Assembly (NCBI GenBank): GCA_026390445.1
Contig: JAPLFX010000010.1
Location: forward strand, 1 to 38,658
Direction of reading: 5' to 3'
DNA length: 38,658 nucleotides
DNA from: Pseudomonadota bacterium
Lineage (GTDB): Bacteria; Bdellovibrionota_B; Oligoflexia; Oligoflexales; CAIYRB01
A program made the position numbers and the translations under genes. Below, in pieces: positions 1 through 7,053 of the stretch (positions within the stretch are counted from its first letter, which is position 1; each line of letters begins with the position of its first letter). The notes beneath the pieces are model-generated. The model worked only from the letters and a program-made list of their open reading frames with translations. It did not search any database and was not told the DNA's origin.

Positions 1-10
1 GGTTTTGGGG

Positions 11-39
11 TTGACGGCTGGGTAGGGGGGATCTATAAG
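11..39 (+). promoter_or_regulatory. Sigma70-type promoter of the initiator tRNA gene
   Basis: A TTGACG -35 box (11-16) and a TATAAG -10 box (34-39) are separated by exactly 17 bases. The predicted transcription start falls about 15-18 bases before the tRNA 5' end at 64. Seen directly; no other gene could use it. Confidence 0.7.
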
Positions 40-63
40 GATCTTCCACTACGGTGTACGTGT

Positions 64-140
64 CGCGGGGTGGAGAAGTCTGGTATCTCGTCGGGCTCAT
101 AACCCGAAGATCGGCGGTTCAAATCCGTCCCCCGCTACCA
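64..140 (+). tRNA. Initiator tRNA-fMet (anticodon CAT)
   Basis: A 77-nt cloverleaf with encoded CCA (138-140). It has a 7-bp acceptor stem, D stem GAGA/TCTC, anticodon loop CTCATAA, and T arm with TTCAAAT loop. Three consecutive G:C pairs in the anticodon stem (GGG/CCC) mark it as the initiator. The first acceptor position is unpaired, as required for formylation, but here it is C1 opposite U72 rather than the C1/A72 of E. coli. A11:U24 in the D stem also fits an initiator. It has its own promoter upstream and a terminator downstream, so it is a single-gene unit. Confidence 0.95.
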
Positions 141-174
141 AGTAGATTCCACTGTGAAAACGGTGACTTGATAG

Positions 175-214
175 AAAAAACCCTGCTCCTTACCGAGCGG
201 GGTTTTTCTTTTTT
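175..214 (+). terminator. Rho-independent terminator of tRNA-fMet
   Basis: A stem of AAAAACCC-GCTC against GAGC-GGGTTTTT (one mispaired position each side) closes a CTTACC loop (189-194) and runs into a T tract interrupted once by C (203-214). It sits 35 bases after the tRNA 3' end. The A-rich left arm would let it work weakly in the opposite direction too. Confidence 0.8.
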
Positions 215-468
215 GTCCGCATTTTGTCCGGATCGTTGATCATAACTCCATCCATGTTGAGCCGGACTAGGGAATGACCCCGCATTTCATGACACCTTTT
301 TATCGCTCACTTCCACTGTCAATTTCAGTCCAGCAGCATTCAAGATACAGAAACCAATAACAAGCTTTTCAATTGAACCGGACGACTGAATCGCGCAGCG
401 GTCTATAGCCAACCAATTCGGTTGATAAATTCCCGCCTTTAGCCTACACACCGCCCGGACGATTGCGC

Positions 469-517
469 CTCGTCGGACTCATGTCCCAAAGATCGATTTT
501 TTAAAGTCCGCCCCCGC
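469..517 (+). pseudogene. Decayed 3'-half fragment of tRNA-fMet
   Basis: This segment aligns without gaps to tRNA-fMet positions 87-135 of the window (from the D-stem 3' strand to the acceptor 3' strand), with about 36 of 49 identities by hand count. The anticodon-loop CTCAT and the terminal CCCCCGC are preserved, but the T loop, T stem and CCA end are destroyed and there is no 5' half. It cannot fold as a tRNA. A 3'-half tRNA duplicate is the typical footprint of an element that integrates into a tRNA gene. The divergence implies an old event, or chance plus duplication. Confidence 0.6.
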
Positions 518-556
518 AGGTGATTGCGATCTTTGGGTAACCGCATTCGTCATCCG

Positions 557-1411
557 TTAACTAGCTTTGACCCGTTCGATCGCCGCACGAAACAGATCTC
601 CTGTCCAAGCATCAAGCCGGCTAACATCGCGCACAAAGGGCCGCACGTCCGCCTTTAACTCTTCCAGATTCATCGATTCCAGCTTCTTATGCAGTAGCGC
701 CTTAAGCGCAGGAAGACTCAAGGCCTCCTGATTCTCCCAATGTCCCGATTGGCGCGCACGACTCTCAAGATGCGACAGATGAACGGCAACATCTCGGCCG
801 ACATACCACAAGAGATCATACCAATCGCGCCCTTTTGGATTCCTGACCCGCTCACGAAACAAAACAGCATGTAGCTTACCCGCAAAGAGGTCCGGCAGAT
901 CAAACGTCTTAATCGAAAAGGGTATCGGCTGAAAATGCGCCTTCGCCTCCGTGGCAAAGCCAAGCGGCGGCAGCGTATCCACCTCGATTTTGATTTTCAT
1001 GACCCTGGACTTGTGCGTTTTCCAGGGCGCACCGATTTTGAGAAGGTGGATCAGTGTATTCGCTTTGATGAAGGCGGATTCGACCTGTGTTTCAATGGCT
1101 TTGACCTTTCGTTCGACGGTGACATCGAAATCAAAGGCTGCGAGTTCGGCGGTAATGGCCTTTTCGTACAATGCGAGTGAAAAGGATGGGTCCTCCCTTA
1201 GCAAGGAGAAGTCCAAGTCCTCGGAGAAGCGATCGAGTCCGTAGAGGATGCGCAACGCCGTCCCGCCATAAAAGGCTGCATGCTCGAAAAACTTCGCGCG
1301 CCATAACCCCAGGAGCGCGATCTCTTGGATGATCTCGCGAAGCGCGCGTTCCTGGTCTTCGATGCTTTTACACGCGTACACGGCGAGCATAGCCTTGATG
1401 GCTTCGTTCAT
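557..1411 (-). CDS. abiEii: AbiEii-type nucleotidyltransferase toxin (type IV toxin-antitoxin)
   Basis: A 284-aa protein of the AbiEii/AbiGii toxin family. The signature is seen around residues 49-68: GGTALRILYGL followed by RFSEDLDF, the GS/GG-x-DxD metal-binding core of minimal nucleotidyltransferases. Characterised family members inhibit growth and abort phage infection by adding nucleotides to cellular targets such as tRNA acceptor ends; which substrate this one uses is not visible. The start codon overlaps the AbiEi stop by ATGA, with GAGGAG about 11 bases upstream, so the pair is translationally coupled. The length is normal for the family. Proximity to an initiator tRNA and its fossil copy suggests carriage on an island. 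Confidence 0.85.
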   Translation of the reverse strand: MNEAIKAMLAVYACKSIEDQERALREIIQEIALLGLWRAKFFEHAAFYGGTALRILYGLDRFSEDLDFSLLREDPSFSLALYEKAITAELAAFDFDVTVERKVKAIETQVESAFIKANTLIHLLKIGAPWKTHKSRVMKIKIEVDTLPPLGFATEAKAHFQPIPFSIKTFDLPDLFAGKLHAVLFRERVRNPKGRDWYDLLWYVGRDVAVHLSHLESRARQSGHWENQEALSLPALKALLHKKLESMNLEELKADVRPFVRDVSRLDAWTGDLFRAAIERVKAS

Positions 1412-2034
1412 GATTTCAACTCCTCGACCAACGTTGCGAGAGCGGTGACAATGGGCTTGCGAAAGCGGATCTTAAGTTCACGCAATCGTGCGGGACTGAG
1501 CTTGCGCAGGTCGCCTTCATCGATGCGGAGACTCTCGGTCAGATATTCGCGTAGCTCCGCAGCCCCTGCGATGTCCTTGTCGGCGATCGTATCGACGAGG
1601 GCCTTCTCGCGTGATGCGATGAGGAAACCGCGTTGATCATCCAACGCGACGCGCACAAATCCCGTCGCGTATCGCTCCCGGGCGAGGCGCTTGTAAATGA
1701 AAGTACCGACCGGCGTTGTGAAGGTCTTGCTCGGCTTTGTCGTCACGCTCATAATCTGCTCGACGCGCTCGGGGATCATTCCGTACCAAGAGAGTGCAGA
1801 CTCACCAGACACGTACGACGGGCCATAGATCATGTTCGCCAGGATCGCCTCCGAATGTGGCCCTCCATCGCCTGGATCCTTGACGTAAATGCCCTTCTTG
1901 ACACGGACGATGGACCCCTGTCGGAGCAATTGACGAATTTTTGACCAGGGCTGTCGATAGGGAGACAGCATACTCATCAATAAATTATAGTCAAATTCAG
2001 GTGTTGTGATCGACCTAGGGGAAAATTTGTGCAT
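1408..2034 (-). CDS. abiEi: AbiEi-family antitoxin and autorepressor
   Basis: A 208-aa protein with an N-terminal winged-helix region (about residues 15-50, including RQGSIVRVKKGIYV, typical of AbiEi) followed by the YVSGESALSWYGMIP block, which is strongly conserved in AbiEi_3/AbiEi_4-type transcriptional regulators. It precedes and overlaps the toxin gene by 4 bases. In studied systems AbiEi counteracts the toxin without contacting it and represses the operon through inverted repeats. Repeated ACAGATA boxes lie 30-85 bases upstream of this start. AGGAG sits just upstream of the ATG with short spacing; an internal Met at residue 20 is a less likely start. Confidence 0.85.
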   Translation of the reverse strand: MHKFSPRSITTPEFDYNLLMSMLSPYRQPWSKIRQLLRQGSIVRVKKGIYVKDPGDGGPHSEAILANMIYGPSYVSGESALSWYGMIPERVEQIMSVTTKPSKTFTTPVGTFIYKRLARERYATGFVRVALDDQRGFLIASREKALVDTIADKDIAGAAELREYLTESLRIDEGDLRKLSPARLRELKIRFRKPIVTALATLVEELKS

Positions 2035-2063
2035 CCGCTCCTAACACGTATCTATGGGAAAAA

Positions 2064-2117
2064 TACAGATAGAGTGCCTTTAGTTCACATAGTATCTGTA
2101 ATTAAATCACAGATAGA
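2064..2117. promoter_or_regulatory. Probable AbiEi operator (repeated ACAGATAGA / TATCTGT boxes)
   Basis: TACAGATA (2064-2071) and TATCTGTA (2093-2100) form a perfect 8-bp inverted repeat. A second direct copy of the nine bases ACAGATAGA (2065-2073) occurs at 2109-2117. Boxes lie upstream of abiEi where its promoter must be; a TACTAT -10-like element on the minus strand lies between them. AbiEi antitoxins are known to autorepress through inverted repeats, so this is the expected site. Confidence 0.6.
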
Positions 2118-2230
2118 TCGACCCTGCAAATGACGTCCGGCGGGCTGCGGGCACAGGGAGTCACCATCAGCTGTCAGCAAGCAAGGTTGCTACGGCCACG
2201 TAGCGTTCGGGCTAAGGTCGAAACATTCTG

Positions 2231-3523
2231 TTATGCCTTCGCCCCAGGAATCGGCCTAATCGCCACGTAGTATTCCTTAGCCGCATCAACCGACACCAAC
2301 TCCATTTCCGGGTAGCGCAGAGCTGTCAACTTGCCACCGTAAACGCAGCCGGTATCGATACAGATTGTTCCGTTCACCCACTCTGGTTCACGAACCGGAG
2401 TGTGGCCGTAAACCACCTTGGCCTTACCGCGGTAATCCTTGGCCCAGTTGTAGCGCACGGCAAGACCGTACTCGTCTAGCTCGCCAGTGACCTCACCGTA
2501 GATCGCATAGGCCTTGACGGCACCGGTATCACGTAAATGCATACCCTCTTGCAGTCCAGCATGGACGACCACCAACTTGCCGCCGTCCAAGACCAAGTGA
2601 CTTGGCAGGGTCGAAAAAAAGTCGCCGCAATCTTGCTTAAAATCGGCAGACTCTGCCTCAAGCTGATTCAGGGTCGCAGCAAAACCGTGGTTCATACTAA
2701 CCTTGCGACCACGCAGATGGCGCTCAAGCTTGTCCTCATGATTGCCGGGAACCATCAGGGCATGACCTTGGCGCACCATATTCATCGCCAATCTGAGGCA
2801 GGCCGGGGCTTGCGGCCCGCGATCGACCAGGTCGCCAAGAAAGATCGCCCGTCGGCCTTGGGGATGCCGAGCCATGGCCGAAAGGCGGCCGTCAGGGCCG
2901 TTGGCGATATCATAGCCGAGCTTATAGAGCAGTAGCAGCAGTTCATCCAAGCAGCCGTGCACATCCCCAATGATGTCAAAGGGGCCTGAGTCGTCGCGAT
3001 GATCAGGCGGCATCTTCGTACGCACGAGGTTGACCGCTTTGGCATCTGCAACTGTGCGCAAAGTATGAGCGACGCGAAAGCCCTCCTCTTCAAGTGACAG
3101 CACGGCCTTTTCCAGCAGCTCACAGTGCCTGGCAATTACTGACTCTGGAACTTGACGTTCGGCTCGACCAGCATTTTGCGCCAAACAGTCGGCCAAGGGT
3201 AAGGCAAAGACCAGAGCGACTGGCTGGTAAAAATGCTTCTTGGCCAACGCTAGCAGCGGCTGCCTGGCCCGAGCGTCGAGGTTTGTCGCATCGATGATGA
3301 CCCTGCGGCCGAAGGCGAGGCGTTTTGCGGCGACCAGATGCAGCAACGCAAAGGCCTCGGGAGTCGTCGCCTGGTCGGCCTCATCATCGGAGATCCAAGC
3401 CCGAAAGGTGTCCGACGACAGGATCTCGGTCGGTAGAAAGTGGCGCCGGGCAAAGGTCGATTTGCCTGAGCCGGAAGGTCCAACCAGCAAAACCAAGGAC
3501 AATTCGGGCAAAGCTAGGTCCAT
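2231..3523 (-). CDS. Polynucleotide kinase-phosphatase (Pnkp-like, without ligase domain)
   Basis: About 430 aa. Residues about 10-160 form a P-loop kinase (VGPSGSGKST; LSSDTFR; IIDATN), as in bacterial Pnkp 5'-OH kinase. Residues about 185-420 form a calcineurin-like phosphatase with all metal motifs: GDVHG, GDLVDRG, GNHE, VVHAG and YGHTP. Canonical bacterial Pnkp is roughly twice this length and ends in a ligase-adenylyltransferase domain. That domain is absent, and neither it nor a Hen1 methyltransferase is encoded nearby. The ATG at 3523 is preferred because GGGAG lies 10 bases upstream; the GTG three codons earlier has no properly spaced site. Likely role: 5'-phosphorylation and 2',3'-end healing of RNA, or hydrolysis of another phosphoester. 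It appears monocistronic. Confidence 0.8.
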   Translation of the reverse strand: MDLALPELSLVLLVGPSGSGKSTFARRHFLPTEILSSDTFRAWISDDEADQATTPEAFALLHLVAAKRLAFGRRVIIDATNLDARARQPLLALAKKHFYQPVALVFALPLADCLAQNAGRAERQVPESVIARHCELLEKAVLSLEEEGFRVAHTLRTVADAKAVNLVRTKMPPDHRDDSGPFDIIGDVHGCLDELLLLLYKLGYDIANGPDGRLSAMARHPQGRRAIFLGDLVDRGPQAPACLRLAMNMVRQGHALMVPGNHEDKLERHLRGRKVSMNHGFAATLNQLEAESADFKQDCGDFFSTLPSHLVLDGGKLVVVHAGLQEGMHLRDTGAVKAYAIYGEVTGELDEYGLAVRYNWAKDYRGKAKVVYGHTPVREPEWVNGTICIDTGCVYGGKLTALRYPEMELVSVDAAKEYYVAIRPIPGAKA

Positions 3524-3657
3524 CGCCGCCACACTCCCAGGACACGCAGTGTTATCTGGTGATTTTCGGGTGCCTAGGCGCTTATGTCCACACCTAATAG
3601 TAACCGCACCAATCCTTCAAAAGGAGATGGCATCCTATAGTCACCGGCGGGATGACG

Positions 3658-4374
3658 TCACCTGGACCTACTCCCGGCACCGAGTGCTGTCCAAGTAAAC
3701 ACCGAGGTCTCACCGTCGTAGTCAGCAAAGGGCCGGTAGCCCTTATAGACAAAATCCTTAGGTTTTGCCGTGAGAGCCGAGATAAACACCGGGCCCCGAG
3801 CAATCCTCTCCAAGCGCTGAAAGCGTTTGATAATCCCAGGATTCGTCACCTTGGCATAACCTCGAACATAGCCAAGAGGCCTGAGCATCTTGTGACTAGC
3901 CAGCATCATCATACTGAGGACCTGGCGATTGCCCTTCCCCTTTGCTACAGAGGCGAGTCCGATATAACAGACCTCACCAGCCTTCTTAGGTAAAAAGTGG
4001 TCGGGCACTTGCGTCGATTCAAGGTAAGCTCCGATGATCGATAACCCCTCTGGAAGCCCCTCCTCCTGCGGCTCAAACTGCTGCATATGGTCTTCAACAG
4101 TCAGAACCCCCTGCAAGGCACCACCGCGGTCAACAGCGACAATGCCAAGCCCTTGCTGCGCAATATGCCGCACCTGATCGCGAAAGAAGGGCAGGACATC
4201 CGCCTCGTTTAGACCAAGGACCCGGCACAGCGGCTCATTCTTACAGAACTCCCTGCTCAAAAGCACAGCGGCAGGCTCTAGGTGCTCGAGGCTAAGAACT
4301 TTGGTCTTGATATGCCTGTTGGTTGCACGCAAGACGAGATCCAAGACAATGGCGGCATAATCAACGTAGTTCAA
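3658..4374 (-). CDS. GNAT-fold N-acyltransferase, arylalkylamine N-acetyltransferase-like
   Basis: About 238 aa if started at TTG 4374, which has AGGAGG four bases upstream. The frame stays open further upstream but only into the preceding gene. The block ending in NEPLCRVLGL, with FF and Q downstream, resembles the (F)xxDEPL..LGL block of insect-type arylalkylamine N-acetyltransferases. The acetyl-CoA loop is less canonical (VAKGKGNRQVL, around residue 145). It is the last gene of the hydroxylase-decarboxylase-monooxygenase run, and acylating the amine made by the decarboxylase is the natural last step. The acyl donor could be acetyl-CoA or a longer acyl-CoA. Another small-molecule GNAT (for example an N-acyl amino acid synthase) is possible. 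Confidence 0.55.
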   Translation of the reverse strand: MNYVDYAAIVLDLVLRATNRHIKTKVLSLEHLEPAAVLLSREFCKNEPLCRVLGLNEADVLPFFRDQVRHIAQQGLGIVAVDRGGALQGVLTVEDHMQQFEPQEEGLPEGLSIIGAYLESTQVPDHFLPKKAGEVCYIGLASVAKGKGNRQVLSMMMLASHKMLRPLGYVRGYAKVTNPGIIKRFQRLERIARGPVFISALTAKPKDFVYKGYRPFADYDGETSVFTWTALGAGSRSR

Positions 4375-4378
4375 CCGG

Positions 4379-4384
4379 CCTCCT
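4379..4384 (-). promoter_or_regulatory. Ribosome binding site deciding the TTG start of the acyltransferase
   Basis: AGGAGG on the minus strand, four bases before TTG at 4374 and just downstream of the preceding gene's stop (4391). No ATG in frame nearby has a comparable site. Confidence 0.55.
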
Positions 4385-4390
4385 CGAGAT

Positions 4391-5566
4391 TCAATGTAGT
4401 GAGAACGGAACTTTATATAGGTGCGCCATCCGCATCTGGCTGAGACCTGGCGGAAACGCCGCCGCTGCGATGTCGCGCACCGCGCTGGCAAACCTGCCCT
4501 TCGGCTGAAAGGTTCCGTTCATACTATTGGCGATCTGCACCATCTGTTTGGCGCGTGGGCGTCTGCGCTCGTCATAATGAATGAAGGCCTCTTCCACGGT
4601 CTTCGCTTGGCGCAAGGATTGAATCAGGAAACAAGCATCCTCCAAGGCCAGGGAGGCCCCTTGCCCCATATTCGGCGGCATCCCGTGCGCGGCGTCACCG
4701 ACCAAACAAATCCGGCCTGCGGCATAAGCCTTCAGACCACTCACCACGCCAAAATTGCAGCGGTGCAGACTGGTTGGTTCCGCGCTTTCCAGAATCCTTC
4801 CAATATCTGGATGATAATCGGCAAAAGTGGATTGCAGCTGCAGCATAAAGTCAGTCGTGATGGGAGCTGAGTTCTTCAGATAAACGTCTGGACGTACGAT
4901 CGCGCTCCAATAAGCGACCTTGCCATCGAGTGAAGTCAGCATAAACCGCGTTCCCGTACCCCAAGCCTCAATGGTCCGACCAATATAGTTAGCTGCGACC
5001 GGGGTGACGCTATGACCAAGGTAGGTGCAAATCTCTTGATAGAGAACGTCGCTCCCGGCAAAGACTAGGCGTCGCACCGTCGAACCGATGCCATCGGCGG
5101 CGATGACGTAATCATAATCGAGGCCTCGATTCTGGCCCTGGACGCTTAAGGACACCACATCGTCCTGCTGCGAAATCGCCGTCAGCTGCTGCTCGTAAAG
5201 CACCTCGCCACCTTGGCTAAGAAAGCGGCGCAGCATCAGTTTATAGAGGTCAGTGCGTTTCACCGCAACGATCGGAAAGCCATTGGAACGCGTCAGCTTT
5301 TGACAGTCGAGCCGTGTCAGTTCACGCAAATTCCTGGTTGAAAACAGCATGGCTTGCTGCGGCACATAGACCGTCCGGAGCTCATCTAGTAAGCCAAGGT
5401 CAGCAAGCAGGTGCAGGCCGTTTGGTGCAAGCCACAGCAGATTATCCTCGCAGTTATGTGCAGGGGCTTTCTCTAAGATCGCCAAACGCATCGAACTCTT
5501 TTGCGCGTATAATCCGACTGCCAGGCCAGCGATGCCGCCGCCGATGATGACACCGCGGTTCGTCAC
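4391..5566 (-). CDS. FAD-dependent monooxygenase of the aromatic-amine cluster
   Basis: A 391-aa class A flavoprotein hydroxylase. The N-terminal GGGIAG dinucleotide motif (about 8-13), the central ADGIGSTVR (the DG motif) and the GDAAHGMPPNMGQGA FAD-ribityl motif at about residue 290 are all intact. Relatives include salicylate, kynurenine and 6-hydroxynicotinate 3-monooxygenases and carotenoid epoxidases. The GTG start at 5566 overlaps the decarboxylase stop as GTGA, so translation is coupled. Inferred role: a second oxygenation of the aromatic amine or its precursor, for example ortho-hydroxylation of a phenol or indole. The exact substrate cannot be read from the sequence. Confidence 0.75.
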   Translation of the reverse strand: MTNRGVIIGGGIAGLAVGLYAQKSSMRLAILEKAPAHNCEDNLLWLAPNGLHLLADLGLLDELRTVYVPQQAMLFSTRNLRELTRLDCQKLTRSNGFPIVAVKRTDLYKLMLRRFLSQGGEVLYEQQLTAISQQDDVVSLSVQGQNRGLDYDYVIAADGIGSTVRRLVFAGSDVLYQEICTYLGHSVTPVAANYIGRTIEAWGTGTRFMLTSLDGKVAYWSAIVRPDVYLKNSAPITTDFMLQLQSTFADYHPDIGRILESAEPTSLHRCNFGVVSGLKAYAAGRICLVGDAAHGMPPNMGQGASLALEDACFLIQSLRQAKTVEEAFIHYDERRRPRAKQMVQIANSMNGTFQPKGRFASAVRDIAAAAFPPGLSQMRMAHLYKVPFSLH

Positions 5567-7053
5567 AAAACAACTCCCTGCTTGGTCAGCAAGCCGACCT
5601 CGGTACGGACCGTCGCGATCAGTCGGTCAACGGTTTTCAGATGCGTGCGAAACGAGAGGATGGCCACCCGCAGGACAAACCGTCCGTCCACCAGCGTCGA
5701 ACTAAGAAAGGCCTCAGGATGGGCATTGATGCGCTGCATAAGCAGCTTGTTGAATGCGTCAAGGTCGCCGTCTGATCGACCTGAATCAACATAGCGAAAG
5801 GCAAAGATCGAAAGATCCAGCCCGCTGACGATTTCGACACCAGGAATCGTTGCCAGTTGGTCGCGGCAATAAGCTGCAAGCAGCAGCTTTTCACTCAGCG
5901 CCTGCTTAAATAAGGGTGCGCCGTATACCTTAAGCGCAAGCCAGATGCGGAGCGAGCGAAACGGACGCGTCAGCTCCAGAGAATAATCCATCGCCGACTT
6001 TTGCTGTAGTCCGGCTCGATCTTGCAGATAAGCTCCCGAGTGATCTAGAGCCTGCCGCAGGGACTCGCCGCGCTTAAACACCACCGCCCCACAGCCATAC
6101 GGCAGAAACATGCCCTTGTGTGGATCGAGCACCACCGAATCGGCCTCAGCCAAGCCGTCGAAGCGGTCCTTAACCTCGTCACAAAGGTTAAAAAAGCCAC
6201 CATAAGCGCCGTCGACATGGAACCACAGGGAATAATCTTTGGCGACCGTCGCGATCTCCCGCAGCGGATCCACCCGCCCAAGGTTGGTACTGCCCGCCGT
6301 GGCGACGATCATCCACGGCTTAAGGCCATGCTTTAGGTCAGCGTCGACCATGGCACGCAAAGCTGCGGCATCGATCGCCTGGTTTGTCAGAGGCACCTTG
6401 CGCAGACAAAGATCATCGCCAAACAGAACCCGCAAGGCCTTCTCACAGCAATGATGGGTGTGCTCAGATAGATAAACACAGGTCTTGTCATAATCACGAG
6501 CACGAATGCCAAAGGCATGCCTAGCGACAAAAAATGCCGTCAAAGTCGCATGCGAACCACCTGAGGTCACATCGCCAAAGGCGCCTTCTCCATAGCCGAC
6601 CATCGCAGCGAGCCACTGGATCGTCTGCGCATGGATGGCTGCGGCCACGGGTGCCGCGGAGTGGTCTGCGGTAAACGCATTGACCGCGGCGGCCAAGTGA
6701 TCGGCCACCGCCCCGACATAAAGACCACCGCCTGGAACATAAGCCAAATGACCGGGTCCAGCGGTAAGGATTCCCGCGGCGGTCATACCTTCTTCGACCA
6801 CCCGAAGCAGCTGCTCCAAGCCCTCGGCCGAGGCCACTTGCTGGTCAAAGCGACCGAGAAGATCGGCATCAGGCGGCTGGTAGGTCGGGTGCTGGTTGAC
6901 CTTTGCCATGAAACGGTTGACGCTCGCGTCCGCCGCGGTCTGCCAGTCATCGCGCTGCTCGTCGCTTAGCTCCAGGGCCGTTGTCGCCGCCTCCAGACTG
7001 AGGATCTGCTGCCGCTGCAAATAAGATCCCGCCGCAGGTTCATGCATGGGCAT
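5563..7053 (-). CDS. PLP-dependent group II decarboxylase (aromatic-L-amino-acid decarboxylase-like)
   Basis: About 496 aa. The cofactor site is clear: FHVDGAYGG (Asp binding the pyridine nitrogen, near residue 281), LDPHKG with Schiff-base Lys near 313, and EHTHHC with the ring-stacking His near 198. Group II members include aromatic amino acid, 2,4-diaminobutyrate, glutamate and cysteine-sulfinate decarboxylases. The aromatic assignment rests mainly on the coupled aromatic amino acid hydroxylase gene. The ATG at 7053 (or 7047) overlaps the hydroxylase 3' end by about a dozen bases; upstream in-frame Met codons lie deeper in that gene and lack better sites. Predicted reaction: hydroxy-aromatic amino acid to arylethylamine plus CO2. 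Confidence 0.8.
   Translation of the reverse strand: MPMHEPAAGSYLQRQQILSLEAATTALELSDEQRDDWQTAADASVNRFMAKVNQHPTYQPPDADLLGRFDQQVASAEGLEQLLRVVEEGMTAAGILTAGPGHLAYVPGGGLYVGAVADHLAAAVNAFTADHSAAPVAAAIHAQTIQWLAAMVGYGEGAFGDVTSGGSHATLTAFFVARHAFGIRARDYDKTCVYLSEHTHHCCEKALRVLFGDDLCLRKVPLTNQAIDAAALRAMVDADLKHGLKPWMIVATAGSTNLGRVDPLREIATVAKDYSLWFHVDGAYGGFFNLCDEVKDRFDGLAEADSVVLDPHKGMFLPYGCGAVVFKRGESLRQALDHSGAYLQDRAGLQQKSAMDYSLELTRPFRSLRIWLALKVYGAPLFKQALSEKLLLAAYCRDQLATIPGVEIVSGLDLSIFAFRYVDSGRSDGDLDAFNKLLMQRINAHPEAFLSSTLVDGRFVLRVAILSFRTHLKTVDRLIATVRTEVGLLTKQGVVL

Larger units (their letters stand above)
141..556. other. Gene-free stretch after tRNA-fMet
   Basis: No coding gene is convincing here. The stretch holds the tRNA terminator (175-214), about 250 bases with nothing recognisable, and a decayed 3'-half copy of tRNA-fMet (469-517) just before the 3' end of the minus-strand toxin gene. 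It may be the remains of an integration boundary. Confidence 0.5.

Noticed and set aside
469-517. Second functional tRNA-Met gene
   Set aside because: Only the 3' half aligns; the acceptor 5' strand, T loop and CCA are missing, so it cannot fold into a tRNA.
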